From Marinobacter sp. ELB17 (lineage in GTDB: Bacteria; Pseudomonadota; Gammaproteobacteria; Pseudomonadales; Oleiphilaceae): a DNA stretch of 64,000 nt. Position numbers and translations under genes: made by a program. Below, in pieces: positions 9,764-18,251 of this stretch (its first letter is position 1; the number at the start of each line of letters is the position of its first letter). The stretch covers positions 40,438-104,437 of the forward strand of contig NZ_AAXY01000011.1 of assembly GCF_000169375.1 (NCBI RefSeq). The letters run 5' to 3'. The notes under the pieces were generated by a model. That model saw only the letters and a program-made list of their open reading frames with translations. It made no database searches and was not told the origin of the DNA.

Positions 9764-11128
9764 TTGCAATCTGCAACGCGAATTGAGCTGTTTCTGGCCC
9801 GCAAGGCAATTGCGTTTCAGACGCTTGACTTGTTGCCGGCGACCACGTTGGAGACGGCCGTCAGCGCCGCCGGTCAGTCGCTGTCGACGGTCATTACTGG
9901 CACGGTGCTGATTGACAGCAAGGGTGCACTAATGGTCACCCACCGCCTGCACGGCGAGGTAAATCTAGCCGCGGTATACCGGCTGACGGGGCGTCAGATG
10001 CAGGTGCTGACCGAACGCCAGGTTGCCCGTCTGTTTGACGACTGCGATTCGGGTTTTCTGCCGCCGCTGGGTGCTGCTTACGATTTGCCTATGCTGGCAG
10101 ACAGCCAGGTGGACGACTTGCCCCAGGCGATCTTCACCAGTGGCTCCAATTGCCGGCTTTTGGTGCTGGAGGGGCGTGGCCTGCGCCTGGCTTTGGCTGG
10201 CGCCCGCAAAGGGCCGCTGGCGACAGAGCTGGCGCCTGATGTCAGCACAAGCCAGCTAACGCTGGATGAGATTGCTGCCAGGCTGCAAAAGCTGTATCGA
10301 CTGCCGCCGATGCCGGCTCTGGCTTTCCGGATTCTGGAACTGACGGCCAAGCCAGAGGCGACTGCAAAACAGTTGGCCGAGGTGATTGAGCTAGATCCAA
10401 GCATGACTGCGCAGCTGCTGCGTTACGCCCGCTCGGCGCTGTTCGGCTATCGCGGCCAGATCAATTCGGTGCAAGACGCGGTTGCACGCGTGTTGGGATT
10501 TGAGCGGGTCGCTCATGTGGCTATGGGTATTGCCGCAGTAAAATCCTTTGATGTGCCCCGTGAGGGGCCGTTAGGGGTCGATCAATTCTGGCGCCATTCG
10601 TTGTATTGTGCTTTTCTGAGCGCAGGCTTGGCCCGCCGCTGCGGTGCCGAATCCGGTATGGCCTATATGTGTGGGCTTTTGCATAATTTCGGGCTGCTTC
10701 TTATTGGGCATCTGTTTCCGGCAGAGTACGCTCGCCTCAGCGAGTTGCGTGACGCCGAACCAGAAGCCAGTATGCAGCAGTTGGAGCAGGAGATATTCGG
10801 CGGCGCTGACCAATCCATGATGGCTGTGGGCCACGGCACCATCGGTGGTGTTCTGCATCGGCTGTGGAACTTGCCCGGGCCGGTCATAAAGGCGGCAGCC
10901 ATGCACCAGTGCGGCGAATACAGCGGCGAGCATCAGCTTTATGTGAATGCAGTGATGCTGGCAAACGCCCTTCTTAAAGACATCGGTATTGGTGATGAAT
11001 TTGTCCCCGACGATACTGACGCTCTGGCCGCTAGGCTGGGCTTGAAACAGAGCGATCTGGAACAGGCCCGTGGGGAAATTGCCTATGTGGCCGATGATCT
11101 CGACGCTATGGCGGCGGCGCTAAGTTAA
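9764..11128 (+). CDS. YbaK/aminoacyl-tRNA deacylase-like domain fused to an HDOD domain
   Basis: Two-domain cytoplasmic protein of 454 residues. Residues 1-160 resemble the YbaK/prolyl-tRNA synthetase-associated fold, which in free-standing enzymes edits mischarged tRNA. No clear catalytic Lys/Asp set is evident here, so activity is uncertain. From about residue 170 a HDOD domain begins with LQKLYRLPPMPALAFRILEL and continues through LDPSMTAQLLRYARSALFGY and the degenerate HxxLLxHLFP-type segment around LLHNFGLLLIGHLFP. HDOD domains are HD-superfamily relatives found in signalling proteins. The start is TTG 9764, with GGAG 8 bases upstream and no in-frame ATG nearby. It lies 53 bp after ppc. 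Function is not established. Confidence 0.75.
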   Translation: MQSATRIELFLARKAIAFQTLDLLPATTLETAVSAAGQSLSTVITGTVLIDSKGALMVTHRLHGEVNLAAVYRLTGRQMQVLTERQVARLFDDCDSGFLPPLGAAYDLPMLADSQVDDLPQAIFTSGSNCRLLVLEGRGLRLALAGARKGPLATELAPDVSTSQLTLDEIAARLQKLYRLPPMPALAFRILELTAKPEATAKQLAEVIELDPSMTAQLLRYARSALFGYRGQINSVQDAVARVLGFERVAHVAMGIAAVKSFDVPREGPLGVDQFWRHSLYCAFLSAGLARRCGAESGMAYMCGLLHNFGLLLIGHLFPAEYARLSELRDAEPEASMQQLEQEIFGGADQSMMAVGHGTIGGVLHRLWNLPGPVIKAAAMHQCGEYSGEHQLYVNAVMLANALLKDIGIGDEFVPDDTDALAARLGLKQSDLEQARGEIAYVADDLDAMAAALS

Positions 11129-11143
11129 CAGCGCGAACCACGG

Positions 11144-11171
11144 TTGACTGCTCCTGACTAATCTTTATTAT
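11144..11171 (+). promoter_or_regulatory. sigma-70-type promoter candidate upstream of adk
   Basis: TTGACT at 11144-11149 and TATTAT at 11166-11171 are separated by 16 bases, a good match to -35/-10 elements. It would give adk an untranslated leader of about 245 bases. A second candidate -10, TATAAT at 11307-11312, lies closer to adk but has a poor -35. The rest of the 295-bp gap (11129-11422) holds no gene I can support. Confidence 0.4.
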
Positions 11172-11422
11172 TCTTTATCGCTCTTCTTATCATCTATTAA
11201 TGCTTTTTTCATCACTACAGGGCCAAGGCAGACTTCATTTCGGTATTCCACGGTATACAAACGGGCATGATACTGAGGTCGGCTTTCGCTTGCCGGCTCG
11301 ACTTCGTATAATGCGCCACCCTAAACCTTTAACTCGGGTAAAAAAAGTCGAGAGGCTGTGGCAAAGGCACCTGTTTTTGCCATAGCTTTTTCAATTTAGT
11401 CATCATTTCAGGAGCATAAATT

Positions 11423-12076
11423 ATGCGCATCATCATGTTGGGCGCCCCGGGCGCCGGGAAGGGTACACAGGCTCAGTTCATGACAGAGCGGTTCGATATT
11501 CCTCAGATCTCCACCGGCGACATGTTGCGCGCCGCGGTCAAGGCCGAGTCGGATCTGGGAAGTAAGGTCAAGGAAGTGATGGCCTCGGGTGGTTTGGTGT
11601 CAGACGACATTATCATCGCTTTGATTGACGAGCGCATCCAGAAAGCGGATTGCAAAAACGGCTTTCTGCTCGACGGCTTTCCGCGCACCATTCCTCAGGC
11701 TGAAGAGCTGAAAAACCAGGGCATCGCTATCGATTACGTGGTTGAGATCACCGTCGCCGATGAAGAAATTGTCAGCCGCCTGTCAGGCCGGCGCGTGCAC
11801 GAAAGCAGTGGCCGCATCTACCACGTCAAATACGATCCACCAAAAGTGGAAGACAAAGACAACGAAACTGGCGAAGCGTTGATTCAGCGTGAAGACGATA
11901 GTGAAGAAACCGTGCGTAAACGCCTGGGTATTTATCACCAGCAAACCGCTCCACTTATAGGTTACTACAAGGATTGGGTTGCCAAAGATGCGGACAGCGC
12001 GCCACGTTATGTTCAAGTTGAAGGCATTGGCAGTCTGGACGATATTCGCGCCCAGATCAGCGCCAAGCTGAGGTAA
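11423..12076 (+). CDS. adk: adenylate kinase
   Basis: Interconverts ATP + AMP and 2 ADP. The P-loop GAPGAGKGT is at residues 7-15, the AMP-binding segment STGDMLRA follows, and the DGFPRT signature is near residue 84-89. The LID segment with [20 protein letters not shown] is of the long type and lacks the four zinc cysteines, as usual in Gram-negatives. At 217 residues it is normal length. ATG 11423 follows CAGGAG at 7-8 bases. The gene ends 4 bp before tsaB, so adk-tsaB-rsmJ form an operon. Confidence 0.97.
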   Translation: MRIIMLGAPGAGKGTQAQFMTERFDIPQISTGDMLRAAVKAESDLGSKVKEVMASGGLVSDDIIIALIDERIQKADCKNGFLLDGFPRTIPQAEELKNQGIAIDYVVEITVADEEIVSRLSGRRVHESSGRIYHVKYDPPKVEDKDNETGEALIQREDDSEETVRKRLGIYHQQTAPLIGYYKDWVAKDADSAPRYVQVEGIGSLDDIRAQISAKLR

Positions 12077-12080
12077 ACCA

Positions 12081-12839
12081 ATGAAATTACTGGCACTGGA
12101 CACTTCGTCCGCAGGCTGCTCGGCGGCGCTCTGGCTGGGCAGTGCAGAGGCGGGTTTAGCCCACGAGCGTTTTGAAATTGCCCCACGGGGCCATACTCGC
12201 TTGCTGATGCCTATGGTTCGCAGCCTGTTGCAGGAACACGGGCTGGAGCCTGCTGACCTTGATGTAGTCGCTTTCGCCTGCGGGCCGGGTTCGTTTGCCG
12301 GGTTGCGTATTGCCACCGGCGTAGTGCAAGGCCTGGCATGGGGCCTGAATATACCGGTAATATCGGTTTCATCATTGGCGGCTGTGGCTTTGGATGCTCT
12401 TACCCAGGCAGGTGCCGCTCACGGCCAGCGCGTGGCGGTGGCCTTTGACGCACGTATGGGCGAAGTGTACTGGGGCTGTTATCAGCTGCTTGATGGCGCA
12501 CCGGTACTGCTCGGAAAAGAGCGGGTTTGCGCACCAGCCGCGCTGGCAATGCCAGCAGCAGAAAGCTCTGCCGGCGACGTTGGAGGTGCCCATGCCAGAG
12601 CCGACAACGCCGATTGGCTTGGCGCAGGTTCCGGTTGGGCGTTGAGCGAACAGATGCCCGTGGCTGTGACCTCTGCGTTGGCGGCCTTGCCCAGCATTGA
12701 TTTGGTGCCAAGAGCTGCGTGCGTTGCCCGCCTGGCTGCCAAACAGTTTGCCGCGGGTGCCGGTGTTTCGGCAGAGCAGGCCCAGCCTGTGTACCTGCGC
12801 GACGAAGTAACCTGGCAAAAACTGCCCGGCCGCGAATAA
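12081..12839 (+). CDS. tsaB: tRNA threonylcarbamoyladenosine biosynthesis protein TsaB
   Basis: Non-catalytic partner of TsaD in the TsaBDE complex that transfers threonylcarbamoyl to A37 of ANN-decoding tRNAs. The ASKHA-fold N-terminus LLALDTSSAGCSAALW and the conserved segment FACGPGSFAGLRIATGVVQGLA (split across about residues 64-86) identify it. At 252 residues it is slightly longer than E. coli TsaB (231), with the extra residues in a Gly/Ala-rich insert near 165-185. It begins 4 bp after adk, and its TAA overlaps the start of rsmJ by one base. Confidence 0.93.
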   Translation: MKLLALDTSSAGCSAALWLGSAEAGLAHERFEIAPRGHTRLLMPMVRSLLQEHGLEPADLDVVAFACGPGSFAGLRIATGVVQGLAWGLNIPVISVSSLAAVALDALTQAGAAHGQRVAVAFDARMGEVYWGCYQLLDGAPVLLGKERVCAPAALAMPAAESSAGDVGGAHARADNADWLGAGSGWALSEQMPVAVTSALAALPSIDLVPRAACVARLAAKQFAAGAGVSAEQAQPVYLRDEVTWQKLPGRE

Positions 12840-13642
12840 TGCAGGATTCTCTGGCCGTAGCCTGTTCTGCGCTAGGCGACAAGCACCGTGCACAGGAGTT
12901 GGCCACAGAGCTAGGTGTGTCTATGGTGGCCGCCACAGATCCGCGCCGCGTGACAAGTGTCCCTTTGCTGTTGACCCTGGATGAGCAAGGGCTGGCCTTG
13001 CAGTTAACGGGGAAGGGCGCGCCAGGCCCTGTTCGGGCCGAATTCGTTAGCGGTAAAATGGGCTTTCGTCGCGAACACGGCGGTGGCACCGGGCAACTGG
13101 TGGCGCGGGCGGTGGGTCTGCATAAAACCCGCACCCCTTTGCACGTGCTGGATGCCACTGCAGGCCTGGGCCAGGACGCGTTTATTCTGGCGGGCCTGGG
13201 CTGCCGGTTGACTCTGTTTGAACGCCACCCCGTTATTCACGCCTTGCTGCAAGACGGCTTGGCCCGCGCGGCACTCAACGTTGAGTGCGCGCCGGTAATT
13301 GCGCGCATGGACCTGCGTGCCGGCAGCAGTCTGGATTTTCTAAGCCAGGCCGAATCCGGCGAGCCGGAACATGCGTTGGCGGATGTCATTTATCTGGACC
13401 CAATGTTTCCCCACCAGGACAAAACCGCTCTGGTGAAAAAGGAAATGCAGGTGTTCCGCCACCTCGTCGGGCAAGATGAAGATACGCCACAGTTGCTTCA
13501 GCTGGCGCTAAACGCCGCGCGCTACCGTGTGGTGGTCAAGCGCCCGCGCAAAGCTCCGGCTATAGATGGCGTCACACCCACCACCCGGGTAGAAGGCAAG
13601 AGCAGTCGTTACGATATTTACAGTCTACGAGCTTTACCCTGA
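12839..13642 (+). CDS. rsmJ: 16S rRNA (guanine-1516-N2)-methyltransferase RsmJ
   Basis: Methylates G1516 in the 3' domain of 16S rRNA. The predicted 267-residue product has the RsmJ hallmarks: KMGFRREHGGGTGQLVARAVG, the SAM motif LDATAGLGQDAF, and the acidic catalytic motif IYLDPMFPHQ. The frame is open farther upstream, but ATG 12839 overlaps the tsaB stop by one base and gives the family-typical N-terminus, so the upstream extension is rejected. The gene faces plsB convergently, with only 10 bp between their stop codons. Confidence 0.92.
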   Translation: MQDSLAVACSALGDKHRAQELATELGVSMVAATDPRRVTSVPLLLTLDEQGLALQLTGKGAPGPVRAEFVSGKMGFRREHGGGTGQLVARAVGLHKTRTPLHVLDATAGLGQDAFILAGLGCRLTLFERHPVIHALLQDGLARAALNVECAPVIARMDLRAGSSLDFLSQAESGEPEHALADVIYLDPMFPHQDKTALVKKEMQVFRHLVGQDEDTPQLLQLALNAARYRVVVKRPRKAPAIDGVTPTTRVEGKSSRYDIYSLRALP

Positions 13643-13652
13643 ATATCTGCCT

Positions 13653-16127
13653 TCAAATCCCCATGCGGGTTACGTTTTCAATGGCCTGCTGTTTTTCTAC
13701 GCTGAGCACCAATCGCGCATCTTTGGCGACTTTGTCCAGACTGTCGTCGTAATAAATCACCCCGTGTTCGTCAGTGTTAACCACGTCGTTGCTCTGCAAT
13801 GCGGTAATAAAGTGGCGAAACAGGTTTTTGTCAAAAAACTCTGGCGCATTCAGACCAAACAGAATGGACATGCGCTCGGCTAGAAGAGTGCTTTGCTCCT
13901 CCAGTGCCTCTGTGGTGATTTTACCTGAGCCGTAGCGGCGTAATATGCCCACCACAATGTGATAGCGCTCCAGCGTCTGGATGATAAACCGCGACAGTAA
14001 GCGGAGTCGCACCATGGCATCAGTGCCGTCAACCGGTCGTGCAATCCGTCCATCTTCTTGCTTTAGCAACAGCCCCTGGGCGATCAGGACGTCCAGCCAG
14101 CGGTTAATGATATGGGTGACCTGCTCATCGCCTTGGTACTTCAGGAACAGCTCGCTCTGCAAATAGGGATAGGCAATGCTGGCCAGAAACACGATGTTTT
14201 TCCGCACCAGTGAGTGGCGATTTTCGAACAGGCAGGCAATCAGTGAGGGCAGGGCAAACAGGTGCTGAATGTTGTTGCGATAATAGGTCATCAGGATTGC
14301 GTTACTGCCTTGCAGAACGATAATGTCCCCCAGCTTTTGCGGCTGACGGCCCACCAGCCCCATGGCTTCGGAATACGCCAGCCAGTCGCTGCCGCTGCCG
14401 TCGGGCAGGGTTACCGTGTCGGCGTAGGGGCAGGCTCGCAGAAGGTCTGCGCACTGGTCCATCAACCGAACCAGCTGGGTTTCACCCATGGCCGGGCGCT
14501 CGTTGCCCAGCAGCACGGTCGCGGTCATGCCAATGGGATTGACCGCGACCGCCGCATTGATGTTCTGCGCGACTCGCGCAGACAGCGCGCTGACGGCCTG
14601 GTTCAGCCAGGGTGGCCGGTAATCGGTGCCATAGGATAGTTCGCGCCAGTCGCTCTGAGTGTGGTCCAGCACCTCGGTCAAGGGGATGGCGTCGCCGAAA
14701 TTAAGGGCAACCCGGCCGAAGGAATTATTGAGTTTGCGTACGGTTTTGGCGAGGCCAAATACGCTTTCTTTCTGTTTTTTCTTGCCCCGTAGCTCGCCCA
14801 AATAGGAACGGCCTTCCATCACTTTTTCATAGCCCACGTAAACCGGCACAAACACAATAGGCTTCTGGTGATTGCGCAAAAAGCTGCGCACCGTCATCGC
14901 CAGCATGCCGAGCCGTGGCTGCAGCATGCGGCCGGTGCGACTGCGCCCGCCCTCAACGAAGTATTCCACGGAGTAGCCGCGGGTTAGCATAACGTGCATG
15001 TATTCGTTGAACACAGTGGCGTACAGCGGGTTGTCGCGAAAGCTGCGGCGCATAAAAAAGGCGCCGCCGCGGCGCAGTATGGAGCCTACTAGCGGCATGT
15101 TCAGGTTGATACCCGCCGCTATGTGCGGTGGTACCAGGCCGTTCTGGTAAAGCACATATGACAGCAGCAGGTAGTCAATGTGGGAGCGGTGGCAGGGTAC
15201 GTAGATAACCGCGTTGTCGCGGGCAACGTCTCTGACTACTTGAATATTATTCACCGAAACGCCGTTATAAATGCGATTCCACAGCCAGGTTAGTAATACG
15301 TCCATAACGCGGACGGTCGCTACCGACATGTTGGCGGCGATTTCGTCGGCGTATTTGTAGGCTTTAAGCTGTGCTTTGTCTTCGGCCATGTTTTGCTGCG
15401 CGGCGATGTCACGGACGGCCTGCTTTACGGCCTGTGTGCGCAACAGATCTTCGACCAGTGTGCGGCGGTGCGACAGGTCTGGTCCTAATACGGCCTGGCG
15501 AACCCGGCGAAAGTGAGTGCGCAGCAGCCGCGCTAGCTTGCGGCTGGCCAGTTCTTCGCTGTCGCGATATTCCTCCAACAGCGGCTGTAGGCGCAGCGCT
15601 TTGTCGAACTGTACGTAAGTGTTGCGGCCGTTCACCAGAATGATTAAAAATTTTTGCAAGCGGCCCACCACCGACCAGGTGTCTGATAGCAAAAGTTTGA
15701 ATAGTGACTTTTCTTTGTCCGGCGAGCGCCCCCAGAACAGCGATACCGGAACAATATGCCAATCTTGATCGGGGTTTTTGATAGCGTGCCGAACCACCGC
15801 CTTGAAGTTATCAGTGCCTACCAGCGTTTGGCGCCCGCCCCGAAGAAGCCTGCCCACGCGGTGGTACAGAAAAACAAACCAGGGCACGGCAGCAGACTTC
15901 GGCGTTTTCTTGCGGGTATTGTGGGGCAAACCTGCGCGCAGAACTTCTTGCTCTAACACCAGGCAACTGGACAGCGAGCTGTATTGCAATACGTAACACA
16001 CTGGCTGCTTTGGGTTCAGGCCCAGGGCTTCGGGCGTGGCACCGGCAACCTGGGTGCGCACCCAAAGAAACAGGATTTTTCGAAAAATGGCGAGAATCAG
16101 GCGGCGAATGCCCTGGAAAAATGCCAT
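13653..16127 (-). CDS. plsB: glycerol-3-phosphate 1-O-acyltransferase
   Basis: Inner-membrane enzyme that acylates sn-glycerol-3-phosphate at position 1, the first step of phospholipid synthesis. The PlsB acyltransferase motifs are clear: HRSHIDYLL (HX4D) near residue 312, the RRGGAFFMRRSFRDN block, and FVEGGRSRTGRML near residue 390. At 824 residues it has PlsB length (E. coli 807), which excludes the short PlsC/PlsY classes. The N-terminus FRKILFLWVRTQV is amphipathic. ATG 16127 is chosen as the first start of the conserved N-terminus. The gene is convergent with rsmJ, and its promoter shares about 200 bp with nudC. Confidence 0.95.
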   Translation of the reverse strand: MAFFQGIRRLILAIFRKILFLWVRTQVAGATPEALGLNPKQPVCYVLQYSSLSSCLVLEQEVLRAGLPHNTRKKTPKSAAVPWFVFLYHRVGRLLRGGRQTLVGTDNFKAVVRHAIKNPDQDWHIVPVSLFWGRSPDKEKSLFKLLLSDTWSVVGRLQKFLIILVNGRNTYVQFDKALRLQPLLEEYRDSEELASRKLARLLRTHFRRVRQAVLGPDLSHRRTLVEDLLRTQAVKQAVRDIAAQQNMAEDKAQLKAYKYADEIAANMSVATVRVMDVLLTWLWNRIYNGVSVNNIQVVRDVARDNAVIYVPCHRSHIDYLLLSYVLYQNGLVPPHIAAGINLNMPLVGSILRRGGAFFMRRSFRDNPLYATVFNEYMHVMLTRGYSVEYFVEGGRSRTGRMLQPRLGMLAMTVRSFLRNHQKPIVFVPVYVGYEKVMEGRSYLGELRGKKKQKESVFGLAKTVRKLNNSFGRVALNFGDAIPLTEVLDHTQSDWRELSYGTDYRPPWLNQAVSALSARVAQNINAAVAVNPIGMTATVLLGNERPAMGETQLVRLMDQCADLLRACPYADTVTLPDGSGSDWLAYSEAMGLVGRQPQKLGDIIVLQGSNAILMTYYRNNIQHLFALPSLIACLFENRHSLVRKNIVFLASIAYPYLQSELFLKYQGDEQVTHIINRWLDVLIAQGLLLKQEDGRIARPVDGTDAMVRLRLLSRFIIQTLERYHIVVGILRRYGSGKITTEALEEQSTLLAERMSILFGLNAPEFFDKNLFRHFITALQSNDVVNTDEHGVIYYDDSLDKVAKDARLVLSVEKQQAIENVTRMGI

Positions 16128-16326
16128 GGGGGGTGTTGCTCCGTAGAAATTCAGCTGTCGAGTTTACCGGCTCGGCGCGCGGCGGCAAAGCGGCCCGTCA
16201 TTCTGTGCTGACGGTGCGGACGCTGTCTGTGCTTTGGCCGCAGGCGCTATGATACATTAAAGCCAACAATTTCAGGGCCGGCGCAAACAGCATGCACCGG
16301 TGTTATATCAGGATCGGGTTGTCATC

Positions 16327-17196
16327 ATGTCTAAGAGAAACGTTCCACCCTATCAAAGCGGTCGCGAGCTTGAAGCAAATTGGGTTGCCGGTTGGGCGCC
16401 ACAACCGTTGCAAACTGGTGACTGGGTGTTGCGAGTAAGCGGCGATATGGTGCTGAAACCCGCCAACGGTTGGTTGCAGACGGTGGCCGCCGATGAGGTG
16501 GCTTCGCTGTCCGCCAGTGCGGTTTCGTTGGGCCAGTTCCAGGATCGGCCGCTGTTTGTGGTCAATCAGACAGACGGCGCCCTGGCAGGCCTGGAGCCAT
16601 TGTTGCTGCGCGACGTGATTTTGCACACCGATGACGCCCCGGTAGCGCTGGTCAGCATCGCGGTGCAGCTAGCGCATTGGTGGCGCGACCAACGGTTCTG
16701 CGGACGCTGTGGCACGGCCACCGTCATTCACGCCCGCGAGCGCGCATGCTGGTGCCAAACTTGTGAAATACCCTGGTATCCGCGGGTTGCTCCCTGCGTG
16801 ATTGTGGTTATTCGCCGCGGCGAGCGCATGCTGCTGGCGCGTTCGTCCCGCACGCGCAGGCCCATGTACAGCCTGATTGCGGGCTTCGTTGAGCCCGGCG
16901 AAAGCCTGGAGCAAGCGGTGGCCCGCGAGGTTAAGGAAGAGACCGGTTTGCAGGTGTCCAATATACGCTATCGGTTGTCACAGTCCTGGCCGTTTCCCCA
17001 TCAGCTGATGGCCGGGTTTTTTGCTGACTATGAAAGTGGCGAGCTGGTTTTGCAGCAGGATGAGTTGGCAGACGCAGGCTGGTTTGTGCCAGATCACACG
17101 CCGCCAATACCGCCATTAACCACTATTTCCGGGCAGTTGATTCATGATATGGCTGAGGAAATTCTGGCGGACATTGCGGGCGGGGCGAATCGGTGA
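16327..17196 (+). CDS. nudC: NAD(+) diphosphatase / RNA deNADding Nudix hydrolase
   Basis: Hydrolyses NADH/NAD+ to NMN(H) and AMP and removes NAD caps from RNA. A zinc ribbon is formed by CGRCG and CWCQTC (about residues 130-155). The Nudix box GFVEPGESLEQAVAREVKEE has its glutamates intact. The family array after the box, normally SQPWPFPxS, reads SQSWPFPHQ, a variant at two positions. ATG 16327 is preferred over an upstream GTG at 16300 because it gives the common MSK start, although the AGGA lies rather far away (about 14 bases). The predicted length is 289 residues. It overlaps murI by 4 bases. Confidence 0.9.
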   Translation: MSKRNVPPYQSGRELEANWVAGWAPQPLQTGDWVLRVSGDMVLKPANGWLQTVAADEVASLSASAVSLGQFQDRPLFVVNQTDGALAGLEPLLLRDVILHTDDAPVALVSIAVQLAHWWRDQRFCGRCGTATVIHARERACWCQTCEIPWYPRVAPCVIVVIRRGERMLLARSSRTRRPMYSLIAGFVEPGESLEQAVAREVKEETGLQVSNIRYRLSQSWPFPHQLMAGFFADYESGELVLQQDELADAGWFVPDHTPPIPPLTTISGQLIHDMAEEILADIAGGANR

Positions 17197-18035
17197 ACGA
17201 AGCGTCGCTCCCCAGTGTGCTGGTGTTTGATTCGGGTGTAGGCGGGCTCAGCGTGGCTGCCAGCATTCGACGCCGGTGCCCGCATTTGCCTCTGGTGTAT
17301 CTGGCGGACAACGCAGGGTTTCCCTATGGCGACAAACCCGAAGAGGAGGTTACCAGGCGCACCTGCAACCTGGTAACCAGCGCTCTGTCGCAGTTTGATT
17401 GCCAGATTGTGGTTTTAGCCTGCAACACTGCCAGTACAGTGGCGTTGCCCGCGTTGCGTCAATGTGTATCGGAGGCGGTTGTGGGTGTTGTGCCAGCCAT
17501 CAAACCGGCGGCGGCGATCAGTGTTAATCGCCGCATCGGGATACTGGCTACGCCGGCCACGGTGGCAAGGTCGTATCTGGATCAGCTGATTGCGGATTAC
17601 GCAGCTGACTGCCAGGTGAGTCGTATTGGGCACCCAAGTCTGGTGCATTGGGCGGAGGGGCTGGCGCGGGGCGAGCCCGTGCCGCAGTCTCGGCTGGCTG
17701 AGATTCTGGTTCCGTTTGAGCTCGCAGGGGTAGACACGGTGGTACTGGGTTGCACGCATTATCCACTGCTGCTACCTGCCTTGAAGCAGGCAGCACCCGG
17801 TGTGCGGTTTTGGGTCGACAGTGGTGATGCCATCGCGCGCAGGGTAGAGCAGTTGCTCGCCTTCTTAAAGTCGGCGCAACCGCAAGCGCTCACATCGCGG
17901 CTGCAGCCGGGCATGCCGCCAAAGCCTTTGCAGCAGGCGTTGTTCAGCGCGTCTGCGCCGCCCGGAATAGAATGTTTCATGACCGGCCTGGGCCTTGCTC
18001 CCGGTGCTATAGTGGGTTTTTGGGGCCATATTTAA
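17193..18035 (+). CDS. murI: glutamate racemase
   Basis: Makes D-glutamate for peptidoglycan from L-glutamate without a cofactor. The two catalytic cysteines sit in ACNTAS (near residue 74) and GCTHYPLL (near residue 186). The N-terminal DSGVGGLSV and DNAGFPYG motifs are typical. It starts at GTG 17193, inside the last codons of nudC (the nudC TGA is at 17194-17196), so translation is coupled. The 280-residue length is normal. A gap of about 215 bp then separates it from acs. Confidence 0.94.
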   Translation: MNEASLPSVLVFDSGVGGLSVAASIRRRCPHLPLVYLADNAGFPYGDKPEEEVTRRTCNLVTSALSQFDCQIVVLACNTASTVALPALRQCVSEAVVGVVPAIKPAAAISVNRRIGILATPATVARSYLDQLIADYAADCQVSRIGHPSLVHWAEGLARGEPVPQSRLAEILVPFELAGVDTVVLGCTHYPLLLPALKQAAPGVRFWVDSGDAIARRVEQLLAFLKSAQPQALTSRLQPGMPPKPLQQALFSASAPPGIECFMTGLGLAPGAIVGFWGHI

Positions 18036-18180
18036 AGCCGACGTAAGCTCGCAATTTGTCGTCTTGTTAGCGTCATTTTTCGCAACTTTGCCACACGTTC
18101 ACGTTAATTAGTACGTTCGTCTAATTCAACAAAAGGCCATCGGCGTGGTGAACTGTAGTGAAATATGGGCATCCCGATGG

Positions 18181-18196
18181 CGGGCCGTTAGGCCCG
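18181..18196. promoter_or_regulatory. short perfect hairpin in the acs leader region
   Basis: CGGGCC and GGCCCG flank a GTTA loop about 55 bp before the acs start. There is no T tract, so it is not a convincing terminator. It sits in the likely 5' untranslated region of acs. In the same gap the sequence ACGTTCACGTTAATTAG (near 18096) and its partial copy ACGTTCGTCTAATT (near 18112) form a direct repeat that could be a regulator site. The role is inferred only. Confidence 0.3.
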
Positions 18197-18251
18197 TTCG
18201 CTCTGAATTTAAAAACCATAATGACAATAGACCAGGAAAAAGGGGAGCAGC

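Noticed and set aside
11200..11385. 61-residue frame before adk
   Set aside because: No ribosome site, no family features; overlaps the likely adk leader and promoter.
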